Position numbers and translations under genes: made by a program
Notes under the pieces: generated by a model
Database searches by the model: none
What the model was told of the DNA's origin: nothing
What the model saw: the letters and a program-made list of their open reading frames with translations, nothing else
Origin: Chloroflexia bacterium
Lineage (GTDB): Bacteria > Chloroflexota > Chloroflexia > Thermomicrobiales > UBA6265
Assembly: GCA_013694885.1 (NCBI GenBank)
Contig: JACDBO010000118.1
Span: 1 to 8,058, forward strand
Reading direction: 5' to 3'
DNA length: 8,058 bases
Shown: one piece after another, positions 1-5,925 of the stretch
Position numbering within the stretch: position 1 is the stretch's first letter
Layout of the letters: each line of letters starts with the position of its first letter

Positions 1-334
1 ATACGACCCGACGGTGTTGTTCGACAACCAGGGCGGACTCGGGCCGGTCATCAACCGGCTGCACGGGCCGGAGCAGCGCGGCGATGAAGAGGTCGACGGC
101 CGGGCCGCGCACCACATCGCGGCGACAGCCGACGAAGCGTCGATCGGGCCCCTCACCGGGTACACGATGCGCGGCAGCCCGGTCGGCGTGGAGCTGTGGA
201 TCGACCAGGAGACATCGGACTTGCTGCGGATCAAGCTGATTGAACCGGCCAGTTCCGGTAAGGATCAACCCGCGACCTGGGTGATGACCATCTCGAACCA
301 CGGGGAGCACGTTGAGATCAAACCGCCGGTCTAG
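1..334 (+). CDS. LprG/LppX-type lipoprotein, C-terminal part (5' truncated by window edge)
   Basis: Open from the window edge (first full codon at base 2) to TAG at 332-334, giving about 110 residues with no start or lipobox in view. The visible part has the end pattern of the LppX_LprAFG lipoprotein family: a strand with ELWIDQETSDLLRIKL (the family's 'W-D-x-x-T-x-x-x-x-R' strand), then TWVMTISNHGEHVEIKPP, resembling the closing 'TLSD-G-V-V-PP' strand of mycobacterial LprG. Such proteins are anchored outside the membrane and carry acylated lipids in a hydrophobic pocket. The next gene starts inside this one (23-nt overlap) and is a P55/Rv1410-like MFS exporter, which is the known partner of LprG in mycobacteria. 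That context raises my confidence. The signal peptide and lipobox cysteine should lie just upstream. It could also be a more distant outer-surface lipoprotein with the same fold. Confidence 0.72.
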   Translation, partial: YDPTVLFDNQGGLGPVINRLHGPEQRGDEEVDGRAAHHIAATADEASIGPLTGYTMRGSPVGVELWIDQETSDLLRIKLIEPASSGKDQPATWVMTISNHGEHVEIKPPV

Positions 335-1946
335 CGCCGAGCGCTTCGCCGCCTCGGAGACGGCCTCGTTTCGTTCTCCCGCGCTGCTGGCCGCGTTGGC
401 GGCCGTGTTCCTCGGCGCGGTCGATCTGACGATCATCGCCACGATCCTGCCCTCGATGATCGCCGACCTCGGGGTCAATACCGCCGATCTCGACCGCTAC
501 ATCTGGGTCGTCAACGGCTATCTGATCGCCTACATCGTCGCTATCCCGGTCTTCGGGCGTCTCTCCGATCATGTCGGCCGCACTCCGATCTTCGTCGCCG
601 GTCTCGGTTTGTTCATTGCCGGTTCGGTGTTTTGCGCCAGTTCGCAATCGCTCACCGCCTTGATCGCCGGTCGCACGCTGCAAGGGGCGGGCGGAGGGGC
701 GCTGCTGCCGGCGGCGCTGGCCCTGACGGCGGACCGGTTTCCGCCTCGCGCCCGGATCGGCGCGGTCGGCGTGGTCACCGCCGTCGATACGCTGGGCTGG
801 GTGACCGGGCCGATCTGGGGCGCCGCCATCGCCGGCGCGATACCCGGCGCCGATGAGGCGTGGCGATGGGTCTTCTGGCTCCATGTGCCGCTCGCGGCAC
901 TCTGTGCGTGGGCGTTGCTCTCCAGCGAAACCCGAGGCGCGACTGGCCCGCACCCATCCAAGTGGCGCGACTTCGACGTGCTCGGCGCGGTGCTGCTGGC
1001 GGCGATGCTCGTCTCGCTCAACCTGTCGCTGGCGTCGGGGAGCGAGTTGGGGACGAAGGCCGAGAGCGGTCTGCGGGCGTTGGGCGGCACACCCAATCCA
1101 CTCGCCGCCTACACACTCCCGCTCCTTGGTGCGGCCGCTGTCCTCGCCGGTGCCCTGATCCTGCGGGAGCGGGCCATACCCACGCCGATCCTGCCGATTC
1201 GCCTCTTCCGCTCACGCCATTTCAGCGCCGCGATCCTAGCCAACGCCCTCCTCGGCGGGGCACTAATGGTCGGCATGGTCAACGTGCCGGTGGTCAGCGC
1301 ACTGCTGGTTGACCCAGAGGATGTCAGCAGGATCAGCGCGCTGCTGCTGGTCCCATTCACCGCGATGATCGCGGTCGGCTCGCTGCTGGCGGGACGCGTG
1401 ACCGCTCGACTTGGTGTACGTACATCATTTGCCGTCGGCGTTGCGCTTGTTGTCGTGGGCTACATCGTTGTCGCGGTGGTGCTGACCCCGGAGGCGTACG
1501 GGCGGATTGCGTTCGGGCTCTTGATCGCCGGTTTGGGTCTGGGTTTGGCGCTGGCGCCGTTGAGTGGGAGCGCGCTGTCCATTGCCGCCGCCACGGAGCG
1601 AGGGGCGGCGGCGTCGATGGCGCTCGTGGCGCGGCTGCTGGGGATGACGGTCGGTATCTCCGCGCTCACATCCGCGGGCGTCCGCCGCCTCCAGGACTTG
1701 ACCGGCGACGTGGAGCCGATTGCGCGGATGGGCGGCGAGTCGACGGCGGCGTTTCTCGAACGGCAACGCCAGTTCATCGAGCGGTACGCGATTCCGCTCA
1801 GCGTTCAGGTGATCGGCGAGATCTTTCTGGTCGCGGCCGCGCTGGCGCTGCTGGCGCTCGCCCCTGTCTGGTTCCTGGGAAATCGCGACGCCTATGAGAC
1901 GGAGACCGCGGAGCGGAGCGCACCCAGCGCTTCGGCCACCGATTGA
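312..1946 (+). CDS. 14-TM MFS exporter, P55/Rv1410-like (DHA2 family)
   Basis: 544-residue major facilitator superfamily transporter of the 14-helix DHA2 type. TM1 carries GAVDLTIIATILPSM (Asp38, the DHA2 'D1' aspartate). Motif A is GRLSDHVGRTP (82-92) between TM2 and TM3. GRTLQGAGGGALLP lies at 120-133. A motif C-like GWVTGPIWGAAIAG lies at 162-175 in TM5. A late segment, AGLGLGLALAPLSGSA (406-421), is followed by ALVARLLGMTVG with Arg441. The C-terminal half and a soluble loop at about 458-500 before GEIF match my memory of Mycobacterium tuberculosis Rv1410 (P55), which exports triacylglycerides and drugs together with LprG. The start is TTG at 312, overlapping the lipoprotein gene by 23 nt, with GGGGAG at 302-307; later in-frame starts would cut into TM1. 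The overlap implies translational coupling. The 3' end overlaps the convergent rpe gene by 55 bp. Membership of DHA2 is near certain; a P55-type role is inferred. Confidence 0.93.
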   Translation: MRSNRRSSAERFAASETASFRSPALLAALAAVFLGAVDLTIIATILPSMIADLGVNTADLDRYIWVVNGYLIAYIVAIPVFGRLSDHVGRTPIFVAGLGLFIAGSVFCASSQSLTALIAGRTLQGAGGGALLPAALALTADRFPPRARIGAVGVVTAVDTLGWVTGPIWGAAIAGAIPGADEAWRWVFWLHVPLAALCAWALLSSETRGATGPHPSKWRDFDVLGAVLLAAMLVSLNLSLASGSELGTKAESGLRALGGTPNPLAAYTLPLLGAAAVLAGALILRERAIPTPILPIRLFRSRHFSAAILANALLGGALMVGMVNVPVVSALLVDPEDVSRISALLLVPFTAMIAVGSLLAGRVTARLGVRTSFAVGVALVVVGYIVVAVVLTPEAYGRIAFGLLIAGLGLGLALAPLSGSALSIAAATERGAAASMALVARLLGMTVGISALTSAGVRRLQDLTGDVEPIARMGGESTAAFLERQRQFIERYAIPLSVQVIGEIFLVAAALALLALAPVWFLGNRDAYETETAERSAPSASATD

Positions 1947-2578
1947 CGGTCGTTGTAGATGGCGCTGCCGGCGACGATGAGGCTCGCGCCGGCGTCGACC
2001 ACCGGGCGAATCGTCTCGATGGTGATCCCACCATCGACCTGGATCCGGCAGCGCGGGTTGACCCGGTCGATCGTGGCCCGCAACCGGCGCACCTTGTCGA
2101 GCATCGCCGGGATGAACGCCTGCCCGCCAAATCCGGGGTTGACGGTCATCACGAGTACGCGCTGGACAAAGGGCAAAATCTCATCGAGGGCCGTCAGTGG
2201 GGTTGCCGGGTTGATGGCCACACCCGGTTCCGCTCCGGCGTCGGTGATCGCCCGCATGAGGCGATGCAGGTGCATCGTCGCTTCGGCGTGCACGGTGACG
2301 CTGTTCGCGCCGGCGGTAACAAACGGTTCCACCCATCGCTCCGGCTCGACGATCATGAGGTGAACATCGATCGGCAGGCTCGTGCCGCCACGGAGCGCGG
2401 TCAGGACCGGGAGGCCAATCGAGATATTTGGCACGAACCGACCGTCCATCACGTCGAAATGCAAGTAGTCGGCGCCACCGCGCTCCGCCGCCGCGGCCTC
2501 CTGGCCGAGCCTGAGAAAGTCGGCCGAGAGGATCGAAGGTCCGATACGCACTGGTTCGGTTGGCGTGGTATCAATCAT
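1892..2578 (-). CDS. rpe: Ribulose-phosphate 3-epimerase
   Basis: 228-residue cytoplasmic TIM-barrel enzyme interconverting D-ribulose 5-phosphate and D-xylulose 5-phosphate in the pentose phosphate pathway or Calvin cycle. All family signatures are present: IGPSILSADF (12-21), HFDVMDGRFVPN (40-51, with metal ligand His40 and catalytic Asp42), DVHLMI (71-76, His73), VMTVNPGFGGQAF (143-155), VDGGI (181-185, catalytic Asp182) and VAGSAIYN near the phosphate-binding end. Length is normal for the family. ATG at 2576-2578 is chosen because the reading frame upstream (open to 2773) is arginine-rich non-homologous sequence overlapping the divergent gene. GGGAG lies about 14 nt upstream, a long spacing. 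The gene stands alone on this strand, convergent with the MFS gene and divergent from the membrane protein gene, with a palindromic operator-like site in its upstream region. Confidence 0.97.
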   Translation of the reverse strand: MIDTTPTEPVRIGPSILSADFLRLGQEAAAAERGGADYLHFDVMDGRFVPNISIGLPVLTALRGGTSLPIDVHLMIVEPERWVEPFVTAGANSVTVHAEATMHLHRLMRAITDAGAEPGVAINPATPLTALDEILPFVQRVLVMTVNPGFGGQAFIPAMLDKVRRLRATIDRVNPRCRIQVDGGITIETIRPVVDAGASLIVAGSAIYNDRQSVAEALGALRSAVSVS

Positions 2579-2606
2579 AGTGGTAGGTATCTCTCCCGCG
2601 ACGTTG

Positions 2607-2634
2607 GAGTGAGCGCTCACGCGCGCGTTCACTC
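2607..2634. promoter_or_regulatory. Dyad operator-like site in divergent intergenic region
   Basis: The 99 bp between the rpe start (2578) and the membrane-protein start (2678) contain a perfect 12-bp palindrome, GTGAGCGCTCAC (2609-2620). It is embedded in a longer arrangement in which GAGTGA (2607-2612) is mirrored by TCACTC (2629-2634), so three half-sites are present. On the rpe strand, TAGAGT (complement of 2631-2636) could serve as a -10, which would place the palindrome over the transcription start. The dyad type fits TetR- or LacI-family repressors; the 12-bp core equals that of the idealised symmetric lac operator. No regulator gene is in the window, so which gene it controls is unknown. 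The palindrome is directly seen; its function is inferred. Confidence 0.45.
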
Positions 2635-2677
2635 TAGCAGCGGTGCGAGCGGCAGTGCGCGCGACGATGGGGGACCA

Positions 2678-3625
2678 ATGCGTCACGTTCCACTTCAGGC
2701 GATAACCGGCGCCGGGTTGATCGGCATCACCTGGCCGGTCGCCTGGTTTCAATGGGAGCCGTGGTCGCTCCATAGTTTTTTTCCGTTGTGGCTCGGCTAC
2801 ATCCTGCTCGTCGATGGGTTGGTCCGGTGGCGAACCGGCACGTCGCTCCTCAGCCGCGACAAGGGCCGGTTCATCGCGCTGTTTTTGATCTCGGCTCCGG
2901 GGTGGTGGCTATTCGAAGCGGCGAATGAACGACTCCACAACTGGAGTTATCAGACCGCGGATTCGTTGAGCCGGTGGGAGTTTGCCGTGCGGGCGACGAT
3001 CGCGTTCTCGACCGTGGTTCCCGCCATCTTTGAGACGGCGGAGCTGTTTCGGTCGTTCTCTGCGTTCCAGCGACGCATCCCGATCGCGCGCCTCGACCCG
3101 AATCGAGCGGGATTGTGCGCCATCGCGGCAACCGGCGTGCTGATGATCGTCATCGCGGTCACCTTCCCGGATTGGGCTTACCCCCTGACCTGGATCGGCG
3201 CATTCCTGGCCCTCGACCCGATCAACCGGCTGCTCGGCGCGCGGAGCCTTGCCGGGCGTATCGCGGCCAACGACTGGAGCGAAGTGCTGACGCTGTTCGC
3301 CGCCGGTCTGACCTGTGGGTTCTTCTGGGAGATGTGGAACAGCCGATCTTCGCCGAAGTGGTTCTATGACGTTCCGCACATCGAGATGCCGAAGCTGTTC
3401 GAAATGCCGCTGCTCGGTTATGGGGGCTATCTCCCGTTCGCGCTGGAAATCTTCGTCTTTTACCAGTTCGTCACCTGGCTCTTCCTGCGACAGCCGGATC
3501 GATACGTGATGCCGGCGACGGCGCCAGCGAGCAATTCTGGGTCACTCACGTCCAGGCGCCAGTCCGGTTGGACCCCGATCTCGCCGCGCTCCTATAATCC
3601 AGGCGGCCGGGAGCATGGTGATTGA
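2678..3625 (+). CDS. Unrecognised polytopic membrane protein with internal duplication
   Basis: 315 residues, function and family not recognised. There are about seven to eight hydrophobic segments (roughly 9-25, 33-50, 64-82, 104-125, 144-163, 166-183, 203-220 and 248-270) and a polar 45-residue tail. The two halves are related. W38-x-G40, D46, R50, S56-L57 and R60 recur at exactly +134 as W172-x-G174, D180, R184, S190-L191 and R194. After a four-residue insertion, E80, N83, P115 and E119 recur at +138 as E218, N221, P253 and E257. Glutamates and asparagines next to aromatics (WWLFEAAN, FFWEMWN) lie in or near the membrane and suggest a functional site in each half. The start is ATG 2678 with GGGGGA three bases upstream (tight spacing). 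The frame is open further upstream, but only as antisense to rpe. The gene is first in a + strand run with fhaA-like, fhaB-like and a glycosyltransferase, and its TGA directly abuts the next start. Confidence 0.88.
   Translation: MRHVPLQAITGAGLIGITWPVAWFQWEPWSLHSFFPLWLGYILLVDGLVRWRTGTSLLSRDKGRFIALFLISAPGWWLFEAANERLHNWSYQTADSLSRWEFAVRATIAFSTVVPAIFETAELFRSFSAFQRRIPIARLDPNRAGLCAIAATGVLMIVIAVTFPDWAYPLTWIGAFLALDPINRLLGARSLAGRIAANDWSEVLTLFAAGLTCGFFWEMWNSRSSPKWFYDVPHIEMPKLFEMPLLGYGGYLPFALEIFVFYQFVTWLFLRQPDRYVMPATAPASNSGSLTSRRQSGWTPISPRSYNPGGREHGD
3568..3598 (+). promoter_or_regulatory. Putative sigma-70 promoter for the fhaA-like gene
   Basis: A perfect TATAAT (3593-3598) stands out in very GC-rich sequence. 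TTGGAC (3568-3573) lies 19 bp upstream as a weak -35 (first three bases match, spacing slightly long). The predicted start point near 3605 gives a leader of about 20 nt before GTG 3626, containing the possible ribosome site GGGAG (3609-3613). The site lies inside the low-complexity tail codons of the preceding membrane-protein gene. It would let the FHA genes be transcribed separately from that gene. The hexamer match is seen; promoter activity is inferred. Confidence 0.4.
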
Positions 3626-4435
3626 GTGAGCGCGGGGCTGACCGTGAACCTTCTTGACCGTTTTGAACGGGCTATCGAGCGCGCGATGGAAGGGTCGGTC
3701 AGCCGGGTGTTCCGGCAGTCGTTGCAGCCCGCGGAGATCGGTCGCAAGCTCGAACACGCCATGACCGGGAACCAGCGCGTATCGGTTGGCGCGGCGATCG
3801 TGCCCAACGACTACGTTGTCGAGTTGCACCCGAAGGACTTTGCGCAGATCGCGGGGTATTCCCAGGGGTTAGCGCGCCAGATGGAATCCTGGCTGGCCGG
3901 GGTCGCCGGTGAGCAGGGGTTCACCGTCATCGATCGCCTCCGCGTGCGCTTCGAGGAATCGGATCGCGCCGCGGTTCATGCGCCACGGGTGCGGGCGACG
4001 ATCACCGACCGGGAACCGGCGAACGGGCATGACCCGGCTCGCTCGATTGGTCAGCGCACGGAGATGTTCCAGGCGGCGGGTCAAGGCGCCCGAGAGGTAT
4101 CGTTGCGGCTTCGCGTACTCTCCGGCAGCCGGTCCGGGACTGAGGTCGCGATCGACCGCGATCACCTCACTGTTGGCCGCTCAACGGAAAATGACGTGGT
4201 CTTCGACACGCCGGATGTCTCGCGCCGGCACGCCCGGATCGAGCGGAGCAAGGGTCAGTTGCGCATCGTCGATCTGAGCAGCACCAACGGGACACGGGTC
4301 AACGGGATCGCGATCTCGGTCTCGGAGTTGACTCCCGGTGACGAGATCACCTTCGGTGGTCAACGCGCCCAGGTGATCGGGCGCGAACGCGGTCGCGAGC
4401 GCTCCCGCTTCGCGCCTCCCGGCGAGAGGTCGTAG
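3626..4435 (+). CDS. FhaA-like protein: DUF3662 plus FHA domain
   Basis: 269 residues. Residues 1 to about 115 are the DUF3662 domain typical of FhaA: LLDRFERAIERAMEGSVSRVF, then QPAEIGRKLEHAM, VPNDYVVELHP and a closing VRFEESD. A polar linker (about 115-157) follows. A forkhead-associated domain spans about 158-252, with the phosphothreonine-binding residues in place: GRS (184-186), SRRH (199-202), SSTNGTRVNG (218-227) and LTPGDEITFG. FHA domains bind phosphothreonine peptides. In Actinobacteria, FhaA is a PknB substrate and binds phosphorylated MviN/MurJ to control peptidoglycan synthesis. The start GTG 3626 directly follows the previous TGA and is in the same frame. The alternative ATG at 3615 is out of frame and dies at once. 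The next gene begins 5 nt after the stop. Family assignment is firm; the exact role in this organism is inferred. Confidence 0.93.
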   Translation: MSAGLTVNLLDRFERAIERAMEGSVSRVFRQSLQPAEIGRKLEHAMTGNQRVSVGAAIVPNDYVVELHPKDFAQIAGYSQGLARQMESWLAGVAGEQGFTVIDRLRVRFEESDRAAVHAPRVRATITDREPANGHDPARSIGQRTEMFQAAGQGAREVSLRLRVLSGSRSGTEVAIDRDHLTVGRSTENDVVFDTPDVSRRHARIERSKGQLRIVDLSSTNGTRVNGIAISVSELTPGDEITFGGQRAQVIGRERGRERSRFAPPGERS

Positions 4436-4440
4436 GCGGG

Positions 4441-4917
4441 ATGGATGTTCCGCTCGGCGGGGATGCGCTTTCGTTCGACTGGTTCATCCTGGCGCTTCGC
4501 CTGATTTTCATTTTCTTGATCTATTTCTTTCTGTTTCAGGTGGCGCGCGTGACGGTGCGGGAACTGATCGCCATTTCGCAGGTCAGCGCGCGACCGGCGG
4601 CACCAACGGTGCCGCAACCCGGTTCTCGGCTGGAAGTGATGGACCCCGCGCAGTCCTCGCTCGCTACCGGGGTCACGCTCGCCGTCGGCCACCACGAGAC
4701 GATCGGGCGGCAGCAAGACAACAGCATCGTGCTCGATGACGCCTACGTCTCCAGTCAGCACGCCGCGCTGTCATTCGAACGCGGGGTGTGGACGCTTCGC
4801 GATCTGGGCAGCCGAAATGGGAGCTTTATCAACGGCCATCCGGTCGAAGGTGCCGCGCGTTTGTCGCCGGGGGACTCCGTTCAGTTCGGTCGCATGCAGC
4901 TGCGGTTCCTGGAGTAG
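4441..4917 (+). CDS. FhaB-like membrane-anchored FHA protein
   Basis: 158 residues. One very hydrophobic N-terminal membrane segment (about 13-36, FILALRLIFIFLIYFFLFQ) is followed by a short basic and proline-rich linker (about 37-62), then one FHA domain (about 63-158). The FHA key residues are present: GRQQDN (89-94), SSQHAAL (104-110), DLGSRNGSFING (121-132) and LSPGDSVQFG (141-150). This is the FhaB/FipA architecture. In mycobacteria FhaB is a phosphothreonine reader tied to divisome and septal wall synthesis. The start ATG 4441 lies 5 nt after the fhaA stop, with GAGAGG at 4424-4429. An overlapping ATG at 4445 is in another frame. Tight spacing with the FhaA-like gene supports one transcript and a shared job at the membrane. 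No kinase or phosphatase partner is in view. Confidence 0.92.
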   Translation: MDVPLGGDALSFDWFILALRLIFIFLIYFFLFQVARVTVRELIAISQVSARPAAPTVPQPGSRLEVMDPAQSSLATGVTLAVGHHETIGRQQDNSIVLDDAYVSSQHAALSFERGVWTLRDLGSRNGSFINGHPVEGAARLSPGDSVQFGRMQLRFLE

Positions 4918-4949
4918 TCGAGTCAGAGCATGGAGGACGAGCATTCACC

Positions 4950-5819
4950 ATGGCGAAACCACAGAGCTCGATGAACGCACCGGGCGCAGAACGCGCAGGG
5001 CCAGGCCGGCTCCCCGGTTCGCTGTCGCTGGTGCTGCCGGCACACAACGAGGCGGGAAACATCGAGGCCGTGGTGTCGCGCGCGTTGGCGGTCTTGCCCG
5101 ACTACACCAGCGATTTCGAGATTGTCGTCGTCAACGACGGGAGTCGTGACGAGACGCCGCAGATCATCGACCGGCTTGCCGCCGAGGATGCCCGCGTGCG
5201 GACCGTCCACCATCCGGCGAACCAGGGCTACGGCGCCGCCCTGCGCTCCGGGTTCGCGGTCACGCGCGGCGACCATGTGATGTTCATGGACGCGGACCGG
5301 CAATTCGACATCGCGGATATCCGCTTGCTGGTGCCGTTCGTCGAATTCTTCGACATCGTGGCCGGGTTTCGGCTGGAACGCAACGACCCGCTTCGCCGCC
5401 GGATCAACGCGGAGATCTTCAACGTCGCCATCCGCCTGCTCTTCGGCGTGCATCTGCGCGACATCGACTGCGCGTTCAAGATTTTTCGCGGCGATTTGCT
5501 GCGCTCGCTGGAACTGACCGCGCCCGGTGCGCTGATCAACACGGAGATTCAGGCGAAGCTGCGCCGCCAGGGCGCCTCGTTGGAGCAGGTGGGCGTTCAT
5601 CACTACCCCCGCATCGCAGGCGAAGCCACGGGCGGCAGCGCGCGCGTGATCTTCCGGGCGATGGGTGAGACGGTGCTGCTCTGGCTCCGCATGCACCGCT
5701 ATCAACCGCCGGCATCGGCGACCAAACCGCGCCCCTACCATTCACTGGGAGACATCGTGATGGGAACGGGTACCGCCGTCGGCGCGTTCCTGCTCCGGCG
5801 ACTGTGGCGACGGAAGTGA
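4950..5819 (+). CDS. GT2 glycosyltransferase, DPM1/DPG synthase-like
   Basis: 289-residue GT-A-fold glycosyltransferase. SLVLPAHNEAGNIEAVV (26-42) and VVVNDGSRDET (59-69) form the nucleotide-sugar site. NQGYGAALRSGF (91-102), the metal-binding DAD (114-116) in FMDADRQFD, RNDPLRRR (144-151), DIDCAFKIFR (171-180) and NTEIQAKLRRQG (197-208) follow the dolichyl-phosphate mannose/glucose synthase-like subgroup. Such enzymes move a sugar from GDP- or UDP-sugar to polyprenyl phosphate, or to other acceptors, at the cytoplasmic face. The C-terminus has only a weak hydrophobic stretch (about 266-284) and a basic end, so it lacks the two-helix anchor seen in some relatives. The usual DADGQ is DADRQ here. 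ATG 4950 is the only in-frame start before the conserved domain apart from ATG 4971; GGAGG lies at 4932-4936. It is 32 nt after the FhaB-like gene, probably co-transcribed. The donor and acceptor cannot be read from sequence. Confidence 0.92.
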   Translation: MAKPQSSMNAPGAERAGPGRLPGSLSLVLPAHNEAGNIEAVVSRALAVLPDYTSDFEIVVVNDGSRDETPQIIDRLAAEDARVRTVHHPANQGYGAALRSGFAVTRGDHVMFMDADRQFDIADIRLLVPFVEFFDIVAGFRLERNDPLRRRINAEIFNVAIRLLFGVHLRDIDCAFKIFRGDLLRSLELTAPGALINTEIQAKLRRQGASLEQVGVHHYPRIAGEATGGSARVIFRAMGETVLLWLRMHRYQPPASATKPRPYHSLGDIVMGTGTAVGAFLLRRLWRRK

Positions 5820-5830
5820 CTCGCATAGTT

Positions 5831-5925
5831 AAAAAAGTGTCATTCCGAGCGCACGAGGAATCTCTCGTTCGTGGGAGACGTGCTACCTCGGAACGAGAGA
5901 TTTCTCGCTGCGGCTCGAAATGACA
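5831..5925 (-). terminator. Intrinsic terminator of the DUF512-DUF167 operon
   Basis: Read on the - strand, the long stem formed by 5925-5891 and 5870-5838 is followed, after one base, by six Ts (A6 at 5831-5836 on the + strand). This is the classic hairpin plus T-tract layout. It sits 57 bp beyond the stop codon of the DUF167 gene. On the + strand no T-tract follows the stem, so termination of the glycosyltransferase transcript here would be weaker or rely on the stem alone. Confidence 0.72.
5838..5925. repeat. Long imperfect inverted repeat (REP/MITE-like)
   Basis: The left arm, 5838-5870, begins TGTCATTCCGAGC and ends AATCTCTCGTTC. The complement of the right arm, 5891-5925, begins TGTCATTTCGAGC and ends AATCTCTCGTTC. 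The arms match at 31 of 35 aligned positions, with two substitutions and two single-base gaps, around a 20-nt loop. Intergenic elements opening with TGTCATTCCGAG and containing GAGGAATCTC are, as I recall, dispersed in many copies in several bacterial genomes, including Chloroflexota. No open reading frame or transposase is inside, so it would be a non-autonomous or structural repeat. Confidence 0.75.

Noticed and set aside
318..953. 211-residue - strand reading frame antisense to the MFS gene
   Set aside because: Extremely Arg/Gly/Asp-rich, as expected from the complement of GC-rich membrane-protein codons.
2609..2620. True lac operator
   Set aside because: The 12-bp core is identical to the idealised operator, but the flanks differ and no lac genes or LacI are present; kept only as a generic dyad.
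1943..2677. In-frame upstream extension of the membrane protein (560-residue reading frame from 1943)
   Set aside because: This part is antisense to rpe, is rich in Arg, His, Asp and Gly with no membrane or domain pattern, and crosses the palindromic intergenic region. ATG 2678 has a ribosome site.
2579..2773. N-terminal extension of rpe to 2773
   Set aside because: Arg/Ala-rich sequence unlike the family; rpe proteins begin shortly before IGPSILSADF, which fits ATG 2578.
4923..5741. 272-residue - strand reading frame antisense to the glycosyltransferase
   Set aside because: Mirror of a high-GC gene; the + strand frame carries all GT2 motifs.
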